DNA from: CAUZIZ01 sp965218775
Lineage (GTDB): Bacteria; Acidobacteriota; UBA6911; RPQK01; JAJDTT01
Assembly: GCA_965218775.1 (NCBI GenBank)
Contig: CBDCLS010000006.1
Coordinates: forward strand, 1,612,001 to 1,676,000
Direction of reading: 5' to 3'
DNA: 64,000 nt
A program made the position numbers and the translations under genes. Position 1 is the stretch's first letter. Each line of letters opens with the position of its first letter. Of this stretch, positions 33,008-41,755 are shown in pieces. Below the pieces are notes generated by a model that ran no database searches, had not been told where the DNA came from, and was given only the letters and a program-made list of their open reading frames with translations.

Positions 33008-34716
33008 TTATTTCCCATTTTGTGAGCAGATCAAAGTGTAATTCCAGCGGGGCAAAGTGGGGTCAGGATAGAGGTGGAGTTGCTGCATCTGCTGATCGGA
33101 GACTTTGACCCCCTTGGTGTAGGTCTTGGAGACGAGATGAGCACTGAGGCGCAGACCTTTTGAAGTTTGGGTGGTTTGAAGGTAGTTCAGAATGGTCTCG
33201 TAACTATCCAAGGGATGGCCGGCCCAGTTTTTGCTGATCTCACTGAAGACGCGGTGGTCAATGGGGTTCCACTTGGAGGCTCCCGCAGGAAAGTGACTGA
33301 CGGTGACGGTCAGATCGAAGGGATCACAAAGCTGGTGCTGAAGTCCCACTTTCCAGGCCCGGCAGCGGGGGCCATTACTGCCACCGGCGTCGGCCAGCAC
33401 CAACAGACGACGGGCCTCAGGGTAACGCTGTTGTCCTTCCAGTTGCCACCACCGGGCCAGGCAGTCGGAGGCAAATTCGGGGGTATCGGAGGAAGTTCCC
33501 ACAAAGAGGGTGGCCCGGTTGGCCTGCAGGTCGTAGACGCCGTAGGGAATGGCGATGCCCTCGGCATGAGAGCGAAAGTCGTGGTCGTAGACCCGAAGCG
33601 GCTCCCGTGCCCATGCCTGGCCTGGGTTTTTGAAGCCCCCCACCAGTTCTCGTTTCTTGGTGTCGACACTGACGATGGGCTCTCCCCGGAGGGCAAAGCG
33701 ATCGCGCAGCTGAGCCTGGCGTCGAAACTGCAGATCGCGATCGCCCTTGGAGCCCAGGGAGATCTGCTTGTGGTTGACCCGCAGCGAGAAGTCCAGGGTG
33801 TTCAGCAGTCGGGCGACCGTCCTGGGACTGACCTCGAGGTCCCGGGAGTGCAGCTCCTGGGCGATTTTCTCAGTCGTCTTGCGAGTCCACTTCAAACCGT
33901 TGATGGGATCTCCGGCGGTTTCATACTCCATCAGCTCTTCGATTTGGGGGAGGACTTCGGGCGTTTTTTTTCCACGGTCTTGCGTCCCGCTCCCGAGCGG
34001 CGGATCCGTTGCCGGGGGAAGTCCTCCCCGAGCAGCTGGCGGCGTCCGCGGGCGACGGTCCCCGCATCCAAACCCAGGGCCTGGGCCACCTGGTGGTCGC
34101 CTCCATGTCCGATTTTCAGGCTCTCCAGCCCGGCGTACAAGCGGCGCTGTTTCTCGTCCAACAATCCGAAAAACAAATCCAGGGCACTGCCCAGCTGGGC
34201 GGGCAGCACCCCGGCAGAGACCAGAGAATTCCCCACTTCTCGGCGGGCTTCCAGCAGTTGGCGCTGTTGCCATTGTCGTTGCTGGATCGCCTCTTGGGCA
34301 GAGCAGTAAAGATAGCGGCCCGAGAAGAGCAGCCGCGAGAGCAGCCTCTGGCGCACCAACTTCAGCAGGGCCTCCTGGACTCCCACCTGCAGCAGGTCCT
34401 CCAGGGGGTGGATGAAGTATCCGGCTGAAGAGCCCTCCACGAGGATTTGGGCGGTGGAGCGCAAGCTGCCGCAACGGGAGAAGTGAACACCCCGATAGGA
34501 CCACAGACCCTGCGCATCAAAGGCAGGCGTCTCGGCCAGGGTGTAGTAGCGGCCTCGATGCGAATAACTGCTGAGGTAACCGATCTCTTTGAGCTTGCGG
34601 AAGACGGTCACGTCCACCGGGGTGCCGAGTGCCGCTTTAAGCTCCGGCAGGGTGGCCATCTTGTTTTGTTTCAAAAAGTGAACCAAGTCTTGGCGGAGAA
34701 AGCGGAGATGAGCCAT
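33008..34716 (-). CDS. ISAzo13-family transposase in two overlapping frames
   Basis: The N-terminal half runs in one frame from ATG 34716 (MAHLRFLRQDLVHFLKQNK) to a stop at 33931. The DDE domain lies in the -1 frame, ending at 33008. Both halves match ISAzo13 transposases: RLYAGLESLKIGHGGDHQVA and IRRSGAGRK in the first, then VSVDTKKRELVGGFKNPG (first Asp), ADAGGSNGPRCRAWK (second Asp), HFPAGASKWNPIDHRVFSEI (with the last catalytic region) in the second. The switch is possible at a run of eight A on the coding strand (T8 at 33964-33971): frame 1 reads VEKKRP, the -1 frame KKTPEVLPQIEEL. A -1 slip there would make one protein of about 570 residues. Either the frameshift is programmed or the gene has decayed by a one-base change. 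Confidence 0.82.
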
Positions 34717-34767
34717 TTGTTAGAGTTACGCCTCCTTTCTGAGTGTCTAGACGTAATTCTAACAAAT
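34715..34767 (-). promoter_or_regulatory. Hairpin enclosing the ISAzo13 transposase start
   Basis: Arms 34715-34730 and 34752-34767 (ATTTGTTAGAGTTACG and CGTAATTCTAACAAAT) pair at 15 of 16 positions. In the minus-strand transcript the AAGGAGG ribosome-binding site is in the loop, while the downstream arm runs into the ATG at 34716. The fold would hide the start codon of any transcript that includes both arms. Confidence 0.65.
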
Positions 34768-35013
34768 ATGTCCTCTCTTGACTACCTCGGTGACTACTAT
34801 GACAACCTATGGAATTTCAGCAGCTTATAGCGTAGACTAAGTCCGGAATCTGAGGTGGATCCGGGACTGCAGAGCGGAGACATTTGACTGCTTTACGCTT
34901 CAATATAGGAATTTATTCTTGCGCGAGCCCTTAGGCACTCCCCCAGGTCAGAATCCACAGAATAGCCACCTCGGGCCGCAGCCTTGCCTCGACCAAACAA
35001 GGAGGAGAGTAGC

Positions 35014-36113
35014 ATGGGTTCACGACAGAGGTCTACGACTAAGAAGGGCAAGTCCGGCAAAGCAGTGCGGGCGTTGAGGGTGCTGCGGGAGAACGTGGCC
35101 GGCATTGATTTGGGCTCTCGGGAACATTGGGTCTGTTGTCCTGGCGAAGCAGGGCAAAAGCCCAACGTGAGGACTTTTGGGAGCACGACGCCGCAGTTGC
35201 AGAAGCTGGCGGATTGGCTCGAGTCCGAAGCGATTGAATCGGTCGCGATGGAAGCGACGGGAATCTACTGGATTCCCCTGTACGAACTGCTGGAAGCCCG
35301 CGGGATCGAGGTGGTTCTGGTCAACGCGCGACAACTGAGCCACGTCCCCGGTCGTAAGACCGATATGCTGGATTGCCAGTGGCTCCAGTTACTGCACAGC
35401 TGTAGTCTGTTGAGAGGCTCTTTTCGACCGATCGAGTCCATCTGCCAGTGGCGTAGCCTGCAACGCGAACGGGCCAACATGGTGCAAGAAGCGACCCGAG
35501 CCGTGCAAGGGATGCAAAAGGCCCTGGACCAGATGAACGTTCAAGTCCATCGAGCTCTGAGCGACCTGACCGGGAAGACCGGCCTGGCCAGGGTAGGAGC
35601 CATTGTCCAGGGGGAACGCGACCCCTTTCGACTGGCCGCTTTTCGAGACAAGCGGTGCAAAAAGTCCGAGGCCCAGATCGCGGAACATTTGACCGGCAAC
35701 TGGCGTCAGGAGCATCTCTTCAACCTGAAAATGGCGCCCCGACTGTACGAGCAACTGCAGGAGATCCTGGCCGCCTACGATCAAGAGATCCTGCGTCTGC
35801 TCCAGCAACTCCAGGCTCCCGAACGGGCTCAGTTGGAGCTTGCACCTCATCCCAATCCAGCCAAGGAAAGGGCCATCAAGCGACGCCGAGAACAAGAAGG
35901 ATCGCTCGACGCAAAGGCGGAGCCACGGCCGTTTTTGCCACTGCTCGAAAACTGGCCATCTATATCTATCGCATGCTCCGTTTCGGTCAAGACTATGTCG
36001 ACGAGGGAGCTCAAGCTTACGAGCAACGATTCCAACAGCAACGTCTCGCTTCCATGAGAACCGTCGCCAAACAAATGGGTTACGAACTTGTCCCTACCTG
36101 CGCTACAGGTTAA
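35014..36113 (+). pseudogene. IS110-family transposase, copy 1, internally deleted
   Basis: The first 290 or so codons from ATG 35014 match copy 2 at 38143-39540, including the RuvC-like DEDD domain: AGIDLGSREHWV, SVAMEATGIYWIPLYELLEA and GRKTDMLDCQWLQLLHSC. Near 35895 the reading frame is lost: about 295 bp that encode the Transposase_20 domain in copy 2 are missing and the remainder (ATAVFATARKLAIYIYRML to the end) is in another frame, stopping at 36111-36113. Without the C-terminal catalytic-Ser domain it cannot recombine DNA. The original frame terminates at 36057. Confidence 0.88.
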
Positions 36114-36119
36114 GTTTCA

Positions 36120-36400
36120 GGTCAGTGGCGGCCAGCTGCGCTGGATCATTCAGGAAGAAACTTCAGTTGAGTACAGGGTAGATTGTGCTGCTGACCGGTC
36201 GCTCCTCGGAAATTGGCCTCCTATTGCTGACAGCTCAAGTCGCTCGCGGCTCGGTTGGCTGCGGTCTCGGGTTGCAAAAACCACCGGCCGCTTCACAATG
36301 GGAGGGGCGCAGGCTCCGGCAGCTAAGGCCCTTGGACCAATGGTGCAATGATGCCCCTAGGTTAGTTCTCATCCGGGAACCCCCGTTTTCTGAGGTTCCA
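36120..36400 (+). repeat. Repeat block right of IS110 copy 1, including repeat R copy 2
   Basis: It contains GGCGGCCAGCTGCGCTGGAT and CATTCAGG, then the R core at 36176-36272 (TAGATTGTGCTGCTGACCGG, CTATTGCTGACAGCTCAAGT), then GGCAGCTAAGGCCCTTGGAC. The outer blocks match 32836-32952. No gene is seen between 36126 and the ISNCY transposase, about 420 bp in all. Confidence 0.7.
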
Positions 36401-36545
36401 TCGGTGGTTTCTTCGACAATACCAGGGTTTCGGGCAGTGACTTCCCTCCGTTTCAGAGGAGGGTTTGCAAGCTAGTCCTCGAAAGTCGTTTTTAAGAGAC
36501 ACCAATCCTTGAACTCCCGCACCCTAATAGTGGACTCTGAGCTTT

Positions 36546-37874
36546 CTACAACAGCAAACGAGCCAGGACGAGCAAGTTGTAACTGAGCACCGAAAGCTGC
36601 ACATACTGCTGGAAGTGATCCCAGCCCTTCCAGGTGCAGCGGTCGACTCCAAAGACCCGCTTGAGCATCGAGATGCAGCCTTCGATCCCGGCCCGAAAGC
36701 GTCTCAGTTGTCGATAGACCCAGCTGGAACGGACCATATCGGGGACCTTCAAGTTCCTCTTTTTGGCAAACGCGACATCTTCGATGCCCTGCTTCTTGCC
36801 CCACTGGAGATTGTCCTGGGTAGCGAATCCCCCGTCAAAACTGGCCTGCCGAGGATAGAAGCCGTAGTGCTCGAAATGGCGTCGGAGCATGGGTTTCAGC
36901 TGAGTCTGATCGGCCGGATTCCCGGCCACAACTCGACAGTCCAAGATCAGCGAACTCTTGCCACAGGTCAAAAACACCTTGTGGCCAAAGACGGTCTCTC
37001 TGCCTCCCGTCTGAAGGATGTCGCTATGCTCCTCAAAGATGGAAACGACCTTTTCCTCCGCCGCCACCGTCTCTCCCCGCAGGATCCGGCGCTCGGTTTG
37101 ATCGATGACCTGCTGCAGCAACTCCAAATAATGACGCAACTTTCCAGCGATTATCAAACTGTGGCAGTCCTCCCACTGGGAGGCATTCTCAAGCGCCAAC
37201 TTGCCATAGTGTCGGGTCTTTTTTGCCACCTTCAGCAGATCGAGGTAAACGACCTTCTTGCGGGCTTTACCCCGGACGTTGCGGAGATTGATCACACGAC
37301 GTTTGGCCCGCCGACAGTGGTCCCGGTAGCTCACTCGATGGGATTGGCCTAAATCTCGTAACAACGCCGTGACCGTGCGGATCGAATCGTACAACAGCCG
37401 GGAATCAAAAGGATGGCGGATGGGGCTGGGGACGTTTGTCGCATCCACCCGGATCTTGTGTCCCTGCTCCAGTCCTTGGGCCTTCGCCCATTGGACCAGG
37501 ATCTGCCCGATCCCCTCCCAGGTCGCGGCCTGGATTCGACTGAGGTTCTCCTGCAGACAACTCTTGCCCGGAGCCCACCCTAAGGGTAAGCGGCAAAACG
37601 CCCGAAAGCTCTCGGAGTCGGCTAAGTGAAAGGCCAGCTTCTCGTAGGACAGCTGATGCCAGTTCTTGAGCACCGCACAACGCAGGAGCTGCTCGGCACT
37701 CAGGCCCGGCGAACCGTTTTGGGGATCCACTTTGTCAGACAGATCTTGTAAAACCAGATCCAGGATCTCGGGATTCTTATCGAGAATCTTCGAGATCGTG
37801 CGGAGCTCGTCACTCAAGCGGTGATTGGGCCACACAGGGGCGAGCGGCCTCTGTGGTTCGCTGTTCTTTCTCAT
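36546..37874 (-). CDS. ISNCY-type (IS5-like) DDE transposase
   Basis: The 442-residue protein resembles ISNCY-group transposases: DELRTISKILDKNPEILDLV, SAEQLLRCAVLKNWHQLSYE and FHLADSESFRAFCRLPLGW in the N-terminal DUF772-like part, HKIRVDATNVPSPIRHPFDS with the first Asp, GHKVFLTCGKSSLILDCRVV, ASFDGGFATQDNL with the second Asp, and the FRAGIEGCISMLKRVFGVDR block with the catalytic Glu. ATG 37874 is preferred over in-frame codons upstream because GGAG is well spaced before it and family members start MRKN-like. The frame is intact. Possible ends sharing CGTTTTT lie near 36486 and 37955 but were not confirmed. Confidence 0.87.
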   Translation of the reverse strand: MRKNSEPQRPLAPVWPNHRLSDELRTISKILDKNPEILDLVLQDLSDKVDPQNGSPGLSAEQLLRCAVLKNWHQLSYEKLAFHLADSESFRAFCRLPLGWAPGKSCLQENLSRIQAATWEGIGQILVQWAKAQGLEQGHKIRVDATNVPSPIRHPFDSRLLYDSIRTVTALLRDLGQSHRVSYRDHCRRAKRRVINLRNVRGKARKKVVYLDLLKVAKKTRHYGKLALENASQWEDCHSLIIAGKLRHYLELLQQVIDQTERRILRGETVAAEEKVVSIFEEHSDILQTGGRETVFGHKVFLTCGKSSLILDCRVVAGNPADQTQLKPMLRRHFEHYGFYPRQASFDGGFATQDNLQWGKKQGIEDVAFAKKRNLKVPDMVRSSWVYRQLRRFRAGIEGCISMLKRVFGVDRCTWKGWDHFQQYVQLSVLSYNLLVLARLLL

Positions 37875-38030
37875 CGTTGGAGCTCCAGTTTTGTCGTAAA
37901 TCCTTTTCTTTGAGTTAGTTGGCAAACTTATTCTACCAAGAGGACCTGACAAAAACGGAGCTCCTAAATCTCTTCTTTCCCTTTTATTTCCAGTCACTTA
38001 CAATCGAACGGACGAGAACTAGGTTAGTTT

Positions 38031-39552
38031 GGTCCCGAGTCGGCAATCATTCATTGGTGAGGCCTCCAGAGGCACTCCCCCAGGTCAGAATCCAAGTTCG
38101 TGCCACCTCGGGCCTGCGCCTTTTAAGCAGGTTAAGCGTAGCATGAAATCACCCGAGAGCAGAAAGCAGAAGCGAAAAACCAAGCCCCCCCGCCCCGGCC
38201 GAGGCATTGAAGTGATCCGTCCCCAGGTGGCGGGCCTGGACGTGGGCAGCCGCGAGCATTGGCTCAGTGCCCCCGAACAGGAGCCAGGGATCCCCAATGT
38301 CCGATGCTTTCCCACCACCACGCCGGGCCTGAATCGGCTGCTGGATTGGCTGATCCAACAAGGCGTCGAGTCGGTCGCGATGGAAAGTACCTCGGTCTAC
38401 TGGATCCCCGTCTACGAGCTCTTAGAGTCTCGAGGAATCGAGGTCCTGCTCGTCAACGCCCGGGAACTGAGCCAGGTGCCGGGACGCAAAAGCGATCTCA
38501 AGGACTGCCAGTGGCTGCGCCTGCTGCATAGTTGTGGGCTGCTGCGGGGCTCTTTTCGGCCCGCCGAGGCGACCTGTCAGTTGCGCGCCTTGTTGCGCGA
38601 GGACAGCAACCTCCAACAGGAACAAACCCGAGCGGTGCAGCGCCTGCAAAAGGCGCTGGATCAAATGAATGTTCAGGTGCATCGAGCCGTCACCGATCTC
38701 ACCGGCAAAACCGGCCTGAGCATCGTTCGCGCCATCGCCGACGGCGAGCGCGACCCACACCGCTTGGCGGCCTTTCGGGATTGCCGCTGTCGAAAGACTG
38801 AAGCGGAGATCGCCGAATACCTCACCGGCACTTGGCGCTCCGAACACCTGTTTAACCTGAAGATGAACTTGCAGCGGTACGACGACATCGCCAAGATCCG
38901 GACCCAGTACGAGGCCGAGATCCAGCGCTGCTTGGCCGCCCAGCAGCCCGCAGAGCGTGCCCAAGCCCACGCACCTCCCCATCCCAACGCCGTCAAGGAA
39001 AAGGACCTGACCCGACGCGGCAAACAAGCGTTGCGCACCGCCTTATGGCGTCTGACGGGGGTCGATCTGACCCCTATCGACGGCATTGGTCCCGCGACCG
39101 CCCAACTGGTGCTCAGCGAAGTCGGTCCCGATCTTCAGAGCTTTCCTACCGAAGATCATTTTGCCTCTTGGTTACGGCTCACCCCCCGCCTCTCCATTAC
39201 CGGGGGCCGACCGATCCGCAAGCGCAAGAACCAGGGCACCGGCGCCACCCGAGTCGGCGGGGCCCTGCGCATGGCGGCCCTTTCCCTCAAACACTCGGAC
39301 TCGGCTCTGGGAGCTTACTATCGCCGCCTGGCACGACGCAAAGACGCCTCCGTGGCCGTCTTTGCCACGGCTCGCAAGCTCGCGATCTTGATCTACCGCA
39401 TGCTCAAGTACGGCACCGCGTATGTGGACGAAGGGGTGAAGGCCTACGAAGAGCGATTCCGACAGAAGCGACTACATTCTATCCAAAACATCGCTAAATC
39501 AATGGGTTATCAGCTTGTTCCAGTCGAGACTACCAGTTAAGTTTCAGGTCAG
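38031..39552 (+). mobile_element. IS110-family element copy 2, intact
   Basis: Boundaries are taken from shared sequence with copy 1: GGTCCCGAG on the left, GTTTCAGGTCAG on the right. About 112 bp of non-coding left end precede the transposase. IS110 elements lack classical inverted repeats and target duplications, as here. The element interrupts a glycosyltransferase gene at 39552/39554. Confidence 0.8.
38143..39540 (+). CDS. IS110-family transposase, copy 2
   Basis: The 465-residue recombinase has the two IS110 domains. The N-terminal DEDD (RuvC-like) domain has AGLDVGSREHWL, SVAMESTSVYWIPVYELLES, and GRKSDLKDCQWLRLLHSCG with the last two acidic residues. The C-terminal Transposase_20 domain has LTPIDGIGPATAQLVLSEVG and SITGGRPIRKRKNQGTGATR, followed by RVGGALRMAALSL. 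The family uses a bridge RNA from the element's own non-coding end to choose target and donor sites. ATG 38143 is chosen over the upstream in-frame GTG because it matches the start of copy 1 and the N-terminus of relatives. The gene is intact, so it may have mobilised copy 1 as well. Confidence 0.93.
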   Translation: MKSPESRKQKRKTKPPRPGRGIEVIRPQVAGLDVGSREHWLSAPEQEPGIPNVRCFPTTTPGLNRLLDWLIQQGVESVAMESTSVYWIPVYELLESRGIEVLLVNARELSQVPGRKSDLKDCQWLRLLHSCGLLRGSFRPAEATCQLRALLREDSNLQQEQTRAVQRLQKALDQMNVQVHRAVTDLTGKTGLSIVRAIADGERDPHRLAAFRDCRCRKTEAEIAEYLTGTWRSEHLFNLKMNLQRYDDIAKIRTQYEAEIQRCLAAQQPAERAQAHAPPHPNAVKEKDLTRRGKQALRTALWRLTGVDLTPIDGIGPATAQLVLSEVGPDLQSFPTEDHFASWLRLTPRLSITGGRPIRKRKNQGTGATRVGGALRMAALSLKHSDSALGAYYRRLARRKDASVAVFATARKLAILIYRMLKYGTAYVDEGVKAYEERFRQKRLHSIQNIAKSMGYQLVPVETTS

Positions 39553-39553
39553 C

Positions 39554-40342
39554 TCCACGAAACGTGTGTTTCTGGACATCGACCCTGGTTTCAGCCACAT
39601 GTGGCAGGATCTAGGCTTGGCTGACCTTTTCCGGGATTACGATGGCTACATTACGATTGCTGAGAACCTGGGACGCCCTGATTGCCTGATTCCAACCTGT
39701 GGACTGGAATGGATCACGACTCGGCAGCCAATAGTCCTAGACTACTGGACTCGTCACGACGCCTCGGGATGCCGTGAGTTCACCACGATTGGAGCCTGGC
39801 GGGGAAGCTATGGACCACTGGAGTACCAAGGGAAGCTCTATGGTCTCCGGGTACATGAGTTTCGAAAATTCGCGCCACTTCCCCGTCTGACGGGTGAGCC
39901 TTTCCGGGTGGCCTTGGACATCCATGAGAACGAAACGTCCGATCTATCGATGCTCAGGGAAAACGGATGGTATTTGGTCGACCCAAAAGGTGTGGCTGCA
40001 GATCTATGGAGTTACCAGGACTTTGTTCGGAGTTCCAAAGCCGAAATCATGATTGCGAAGAACATGTATGTCGAGTCCAATAGCGGCTGGTTCAGCGATC
40101 GCAGCATCTGCTATCTCGCGACCGGTAGACCGGTTCTGGCCCAGGACACTGGTCTTGGTGGACACCTTCCTGACGATGAGGGAATAGTGGTCTTCAGGAC
40201 GCTGGATGAAGCGGTTGCAGGTGTACAAGAGATATCCGCGAATTTCGGTCGGCATGCTCGGGCGGCGCGTGCCATCGCTGAGGAATACTTTGATTCAGAA
40301 AAGGTCTTGACCCGGCTGTTGGCTGAGCTGGATGTGAAGTGA
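39554..40342 (+). pseudogene. Glycosyltransferase (GT-B type), 5'-truncated by IS110
   Basis: About 262 codons remain: KRVFLDIDPGFSHMWQDLGL at the junction, then IPTCGLEWITTRQPIVLDYW, a central segment, and GWFSDRSICYLATGRPVLAQ with DTGLGGHLPDDEGIVVFRTL near the end. The last two blocks are the nucleotide-sugar-binding region of GT-B enzymes (family 1/4 style). The N-terminal Rossmann half is absent and the reading frame is joined to IS110 sequence, whose TTG at 39515 is not a meaningful start. It is the right edge of the IS island; with the truncated GH/GT2 gene on the left it defines the broken cluster. Confidence 0.78.
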
Positions 40343-40536
40343 GGGGGGCTTCAGCCTAATAACGCTGTGCCCCTTAGTCTCCGATTGCAAAGATTCCCTG
40401 GTTCAGAACGCAGCGGCTTGTTAATTTCCTCGATGCCGGAAAGGGTTTGTTGCAGTTTGATGTTGTTGAAGACGTGTCGCGAGATTCAAGCACTTCATCG
40501 TACTCATCAACGCAGCGGACAGCAGTCGAGGTCCTC
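40343..40536. other. Intergenic region before the kinase-like gene
   Basis: No promoter or repeat stands out. An in-frame TTG at 40447 could extend the next gene by 30 low-complexity residues (rich in Ser and Thr). Confidence 0.4.
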
Positions 40537-41583
40537 ATGAATCAGCTCCACGAAGACGCCACGGACATGGAAGCTACCGAGGGTCTTCGCATCGTATTGG
40601 AAGGGGAACTCAATCGATATCTCGACTCGAGTCGGCGAATTGTCAAAGTAGAGCGGCGTCCCTTCGTGTATTCGACCAGCTTTGCCATAGAAGAGTTAGA
40701 TGTGTCGTTCCACGATGGCACGCGGCTTCCGGTCCTATTGAAAAAGCTTAGCCGAGCGCAGATGCTCGACGTTGCACGGCGCACCAAACCCGCTTTTCTT
40801 TTTAATCCGAAGCGTGAAATTGAGATGTACCGGGCGATCCTGGCACGCCACTGTCTAGGTACTCCCACTTATTATGGTTCGCTCGTGGATGAACAGGTAG
40901 GACGATTCTGGCTCTTTCTGGAAAAAGTGCCGGCTATCCGCCTCCATAAGTTTGAATTTAATACTTGGCCCCACCCCCAGGTTTGCCGATGGCTGGCAGA
41001 AATGCATCTGCGTTTCGAAGTCGAGGTCGAAAACCCCGTCTGTGCTCAACATCTGCTGCAACACGACTCCGATTTCTATTGGCGTTGGCTCCATCGTGCC
41101 CGTGCGATCGTTTACGACTCCCTTGGTTCGGACTCCGCGGATGGTCGAGAAGAAATTGATTGGCTGGGGGATCGGTATCCTCGAGTCGTTGAAAAGTTGT
41201 TGTCGTTGCCGACCACGGTGATTCATGGAGAGTTTTATGGACAGAATATTCTGGTGCAGGAACAGACAGATGGATTTCGTGTGTGTCCTGTCGACTGGGA
41301 ATTTGCTGCGGTCGGCCCGGGTCTAATCGATTTGGCGGCGCTTACGTCCGGTGACTGGGACGAGCAACAAATGGACGCGATGGCAATGGCTTACTATTCG
41401 GTGCTCGCGTCCCATTCTGATCGGGTTCCCCCAGTTGATGAGTTCTTGAACTCCCTGGCATGTTGTCAGCTCCACCTTGCCATTCTCTGGGTGGGATGGA
41501 CAAAGGAATGGTATCCGCCGTTGGATGGTAAGCGGGACTGGCTGAAAGAAGCCGTACGGTTGGCAAAAAAGGTCGTGTTATGA
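40537..41583 (+). CDS. APH-fold phosphotransferase (aminoglycoside/choline kinase-like)
   Basis: The 348-residue protein has the APH (phosphotransferase) fold: a small lobe with RIVKVERRPFVYSTSFAIEE and LPVLLKKLSRAQM, then the catalytic loop HGEFYGQN (H230 to N237) and the metal-binding VDWEFAAVGPGLIDLAAL (D253). Substrates in this family include aminoglycosides, choline, homoserine and small metabolites. Here it lies with glycosyltransferases and a sulfotransferase, so a sugar or natural-product substrate is more likely than an antibiotic. ATG 40537 follows a GAGG five bases upstream; TTG 40447 is the alternative. It appears intact. Confidence 0.8.
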   Translation: MNQLHEDATDMEATEGLRIVLEGELNRYLDSSRRIVKVERRPFVYSTSFAIEELDVSFHDGTRLPVLLKKLSRAQMLDVARRTKPAFLFNPKREIEMYRAILARHCLGTPTYYGSLVDEQVGRFWLFLEKVPAIRLHKFEFNTWPHPQVCRWLAEMHLRFEVEVENPVCAQHLLQHDSDFYWRWLHRARAIVYDSLGSDSADGREEIDWLGDRYPRVVEKLLSLPTTVIHGEFYGQNILVQEQTDGFRVCPVDWEFAAVGPGLIDLAALTSGDWDEQQMDAMAMAYYSVLASHSDRVPPVDEFLNSLACCQLHLAILWVGWTKEWYPPLDGKRDWLKEAVRLAKKVVL

Positions 41584-41755
41584 ATCCGGAAATCAAGACG
41601 GATCCAGCTTCCGTTCGTGACTTTGAGGTAGATCGAAGAAGTAATTCCGCCGAGGAGCACATGGAGGGAGCGGACTCCGAAGGCAACATAGCCTAGCCGG
41701 CGGAAAGTTTTCTGTACAGCGTTTCCTTCAGTGAGAATGTAAGCTAATCGATTTG

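Larger units (their letters stand above)
32993..34930 (-). mobile_element. ISAzo13-family insertion sequence nested in IS110 copy 1
   Basis: Inverted repeats of about 30 bp begin GGGCTCGCGCAAGAAT at both ends (identical for the first 16 bases, about 24 of 30 overall). The flanking TTA at 32990-32992 and 34931-34933 is a 3-bp target duplication. Removing 1938 bp plus one TTA restores the IS110 left end, as seen in copy 2. Confidence 0.92.
32953..36125 (+). mobile_element. IS110-family element copy 1, interrupted by ISAzo13 and internally deleted
   Basis: Sequence at 32953-32989 (GGTTCCGAG ... CATTCATTGGTGAGGCC) continues at 34934 (GGCACTCCCCCAGGTCAGAA) exactly as it does without interruption in IS110 copy 2 at 38031-38090. 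The right end is shared to GTTTCAGGTCAG at 36114-36125. ISAzo13 occupies the interval between. The transposase gene is also damaged, so this copy is dead. Confidence 0.8.

Noticed and set aside
33167..34309. 380-codon plus-strand frame in the ISAzo13 region
   Set aside because: It is antisense to the two transposase frames and has no recognisable domain.
34504..34717. N-terminal extension of the second ISAzo13 frame starting at 34504
   Set aside because: The part before the A8 run is Pro/Gly/Arg-rich out-of-frame translation of the first half of the transposase; only the part after the run is real.
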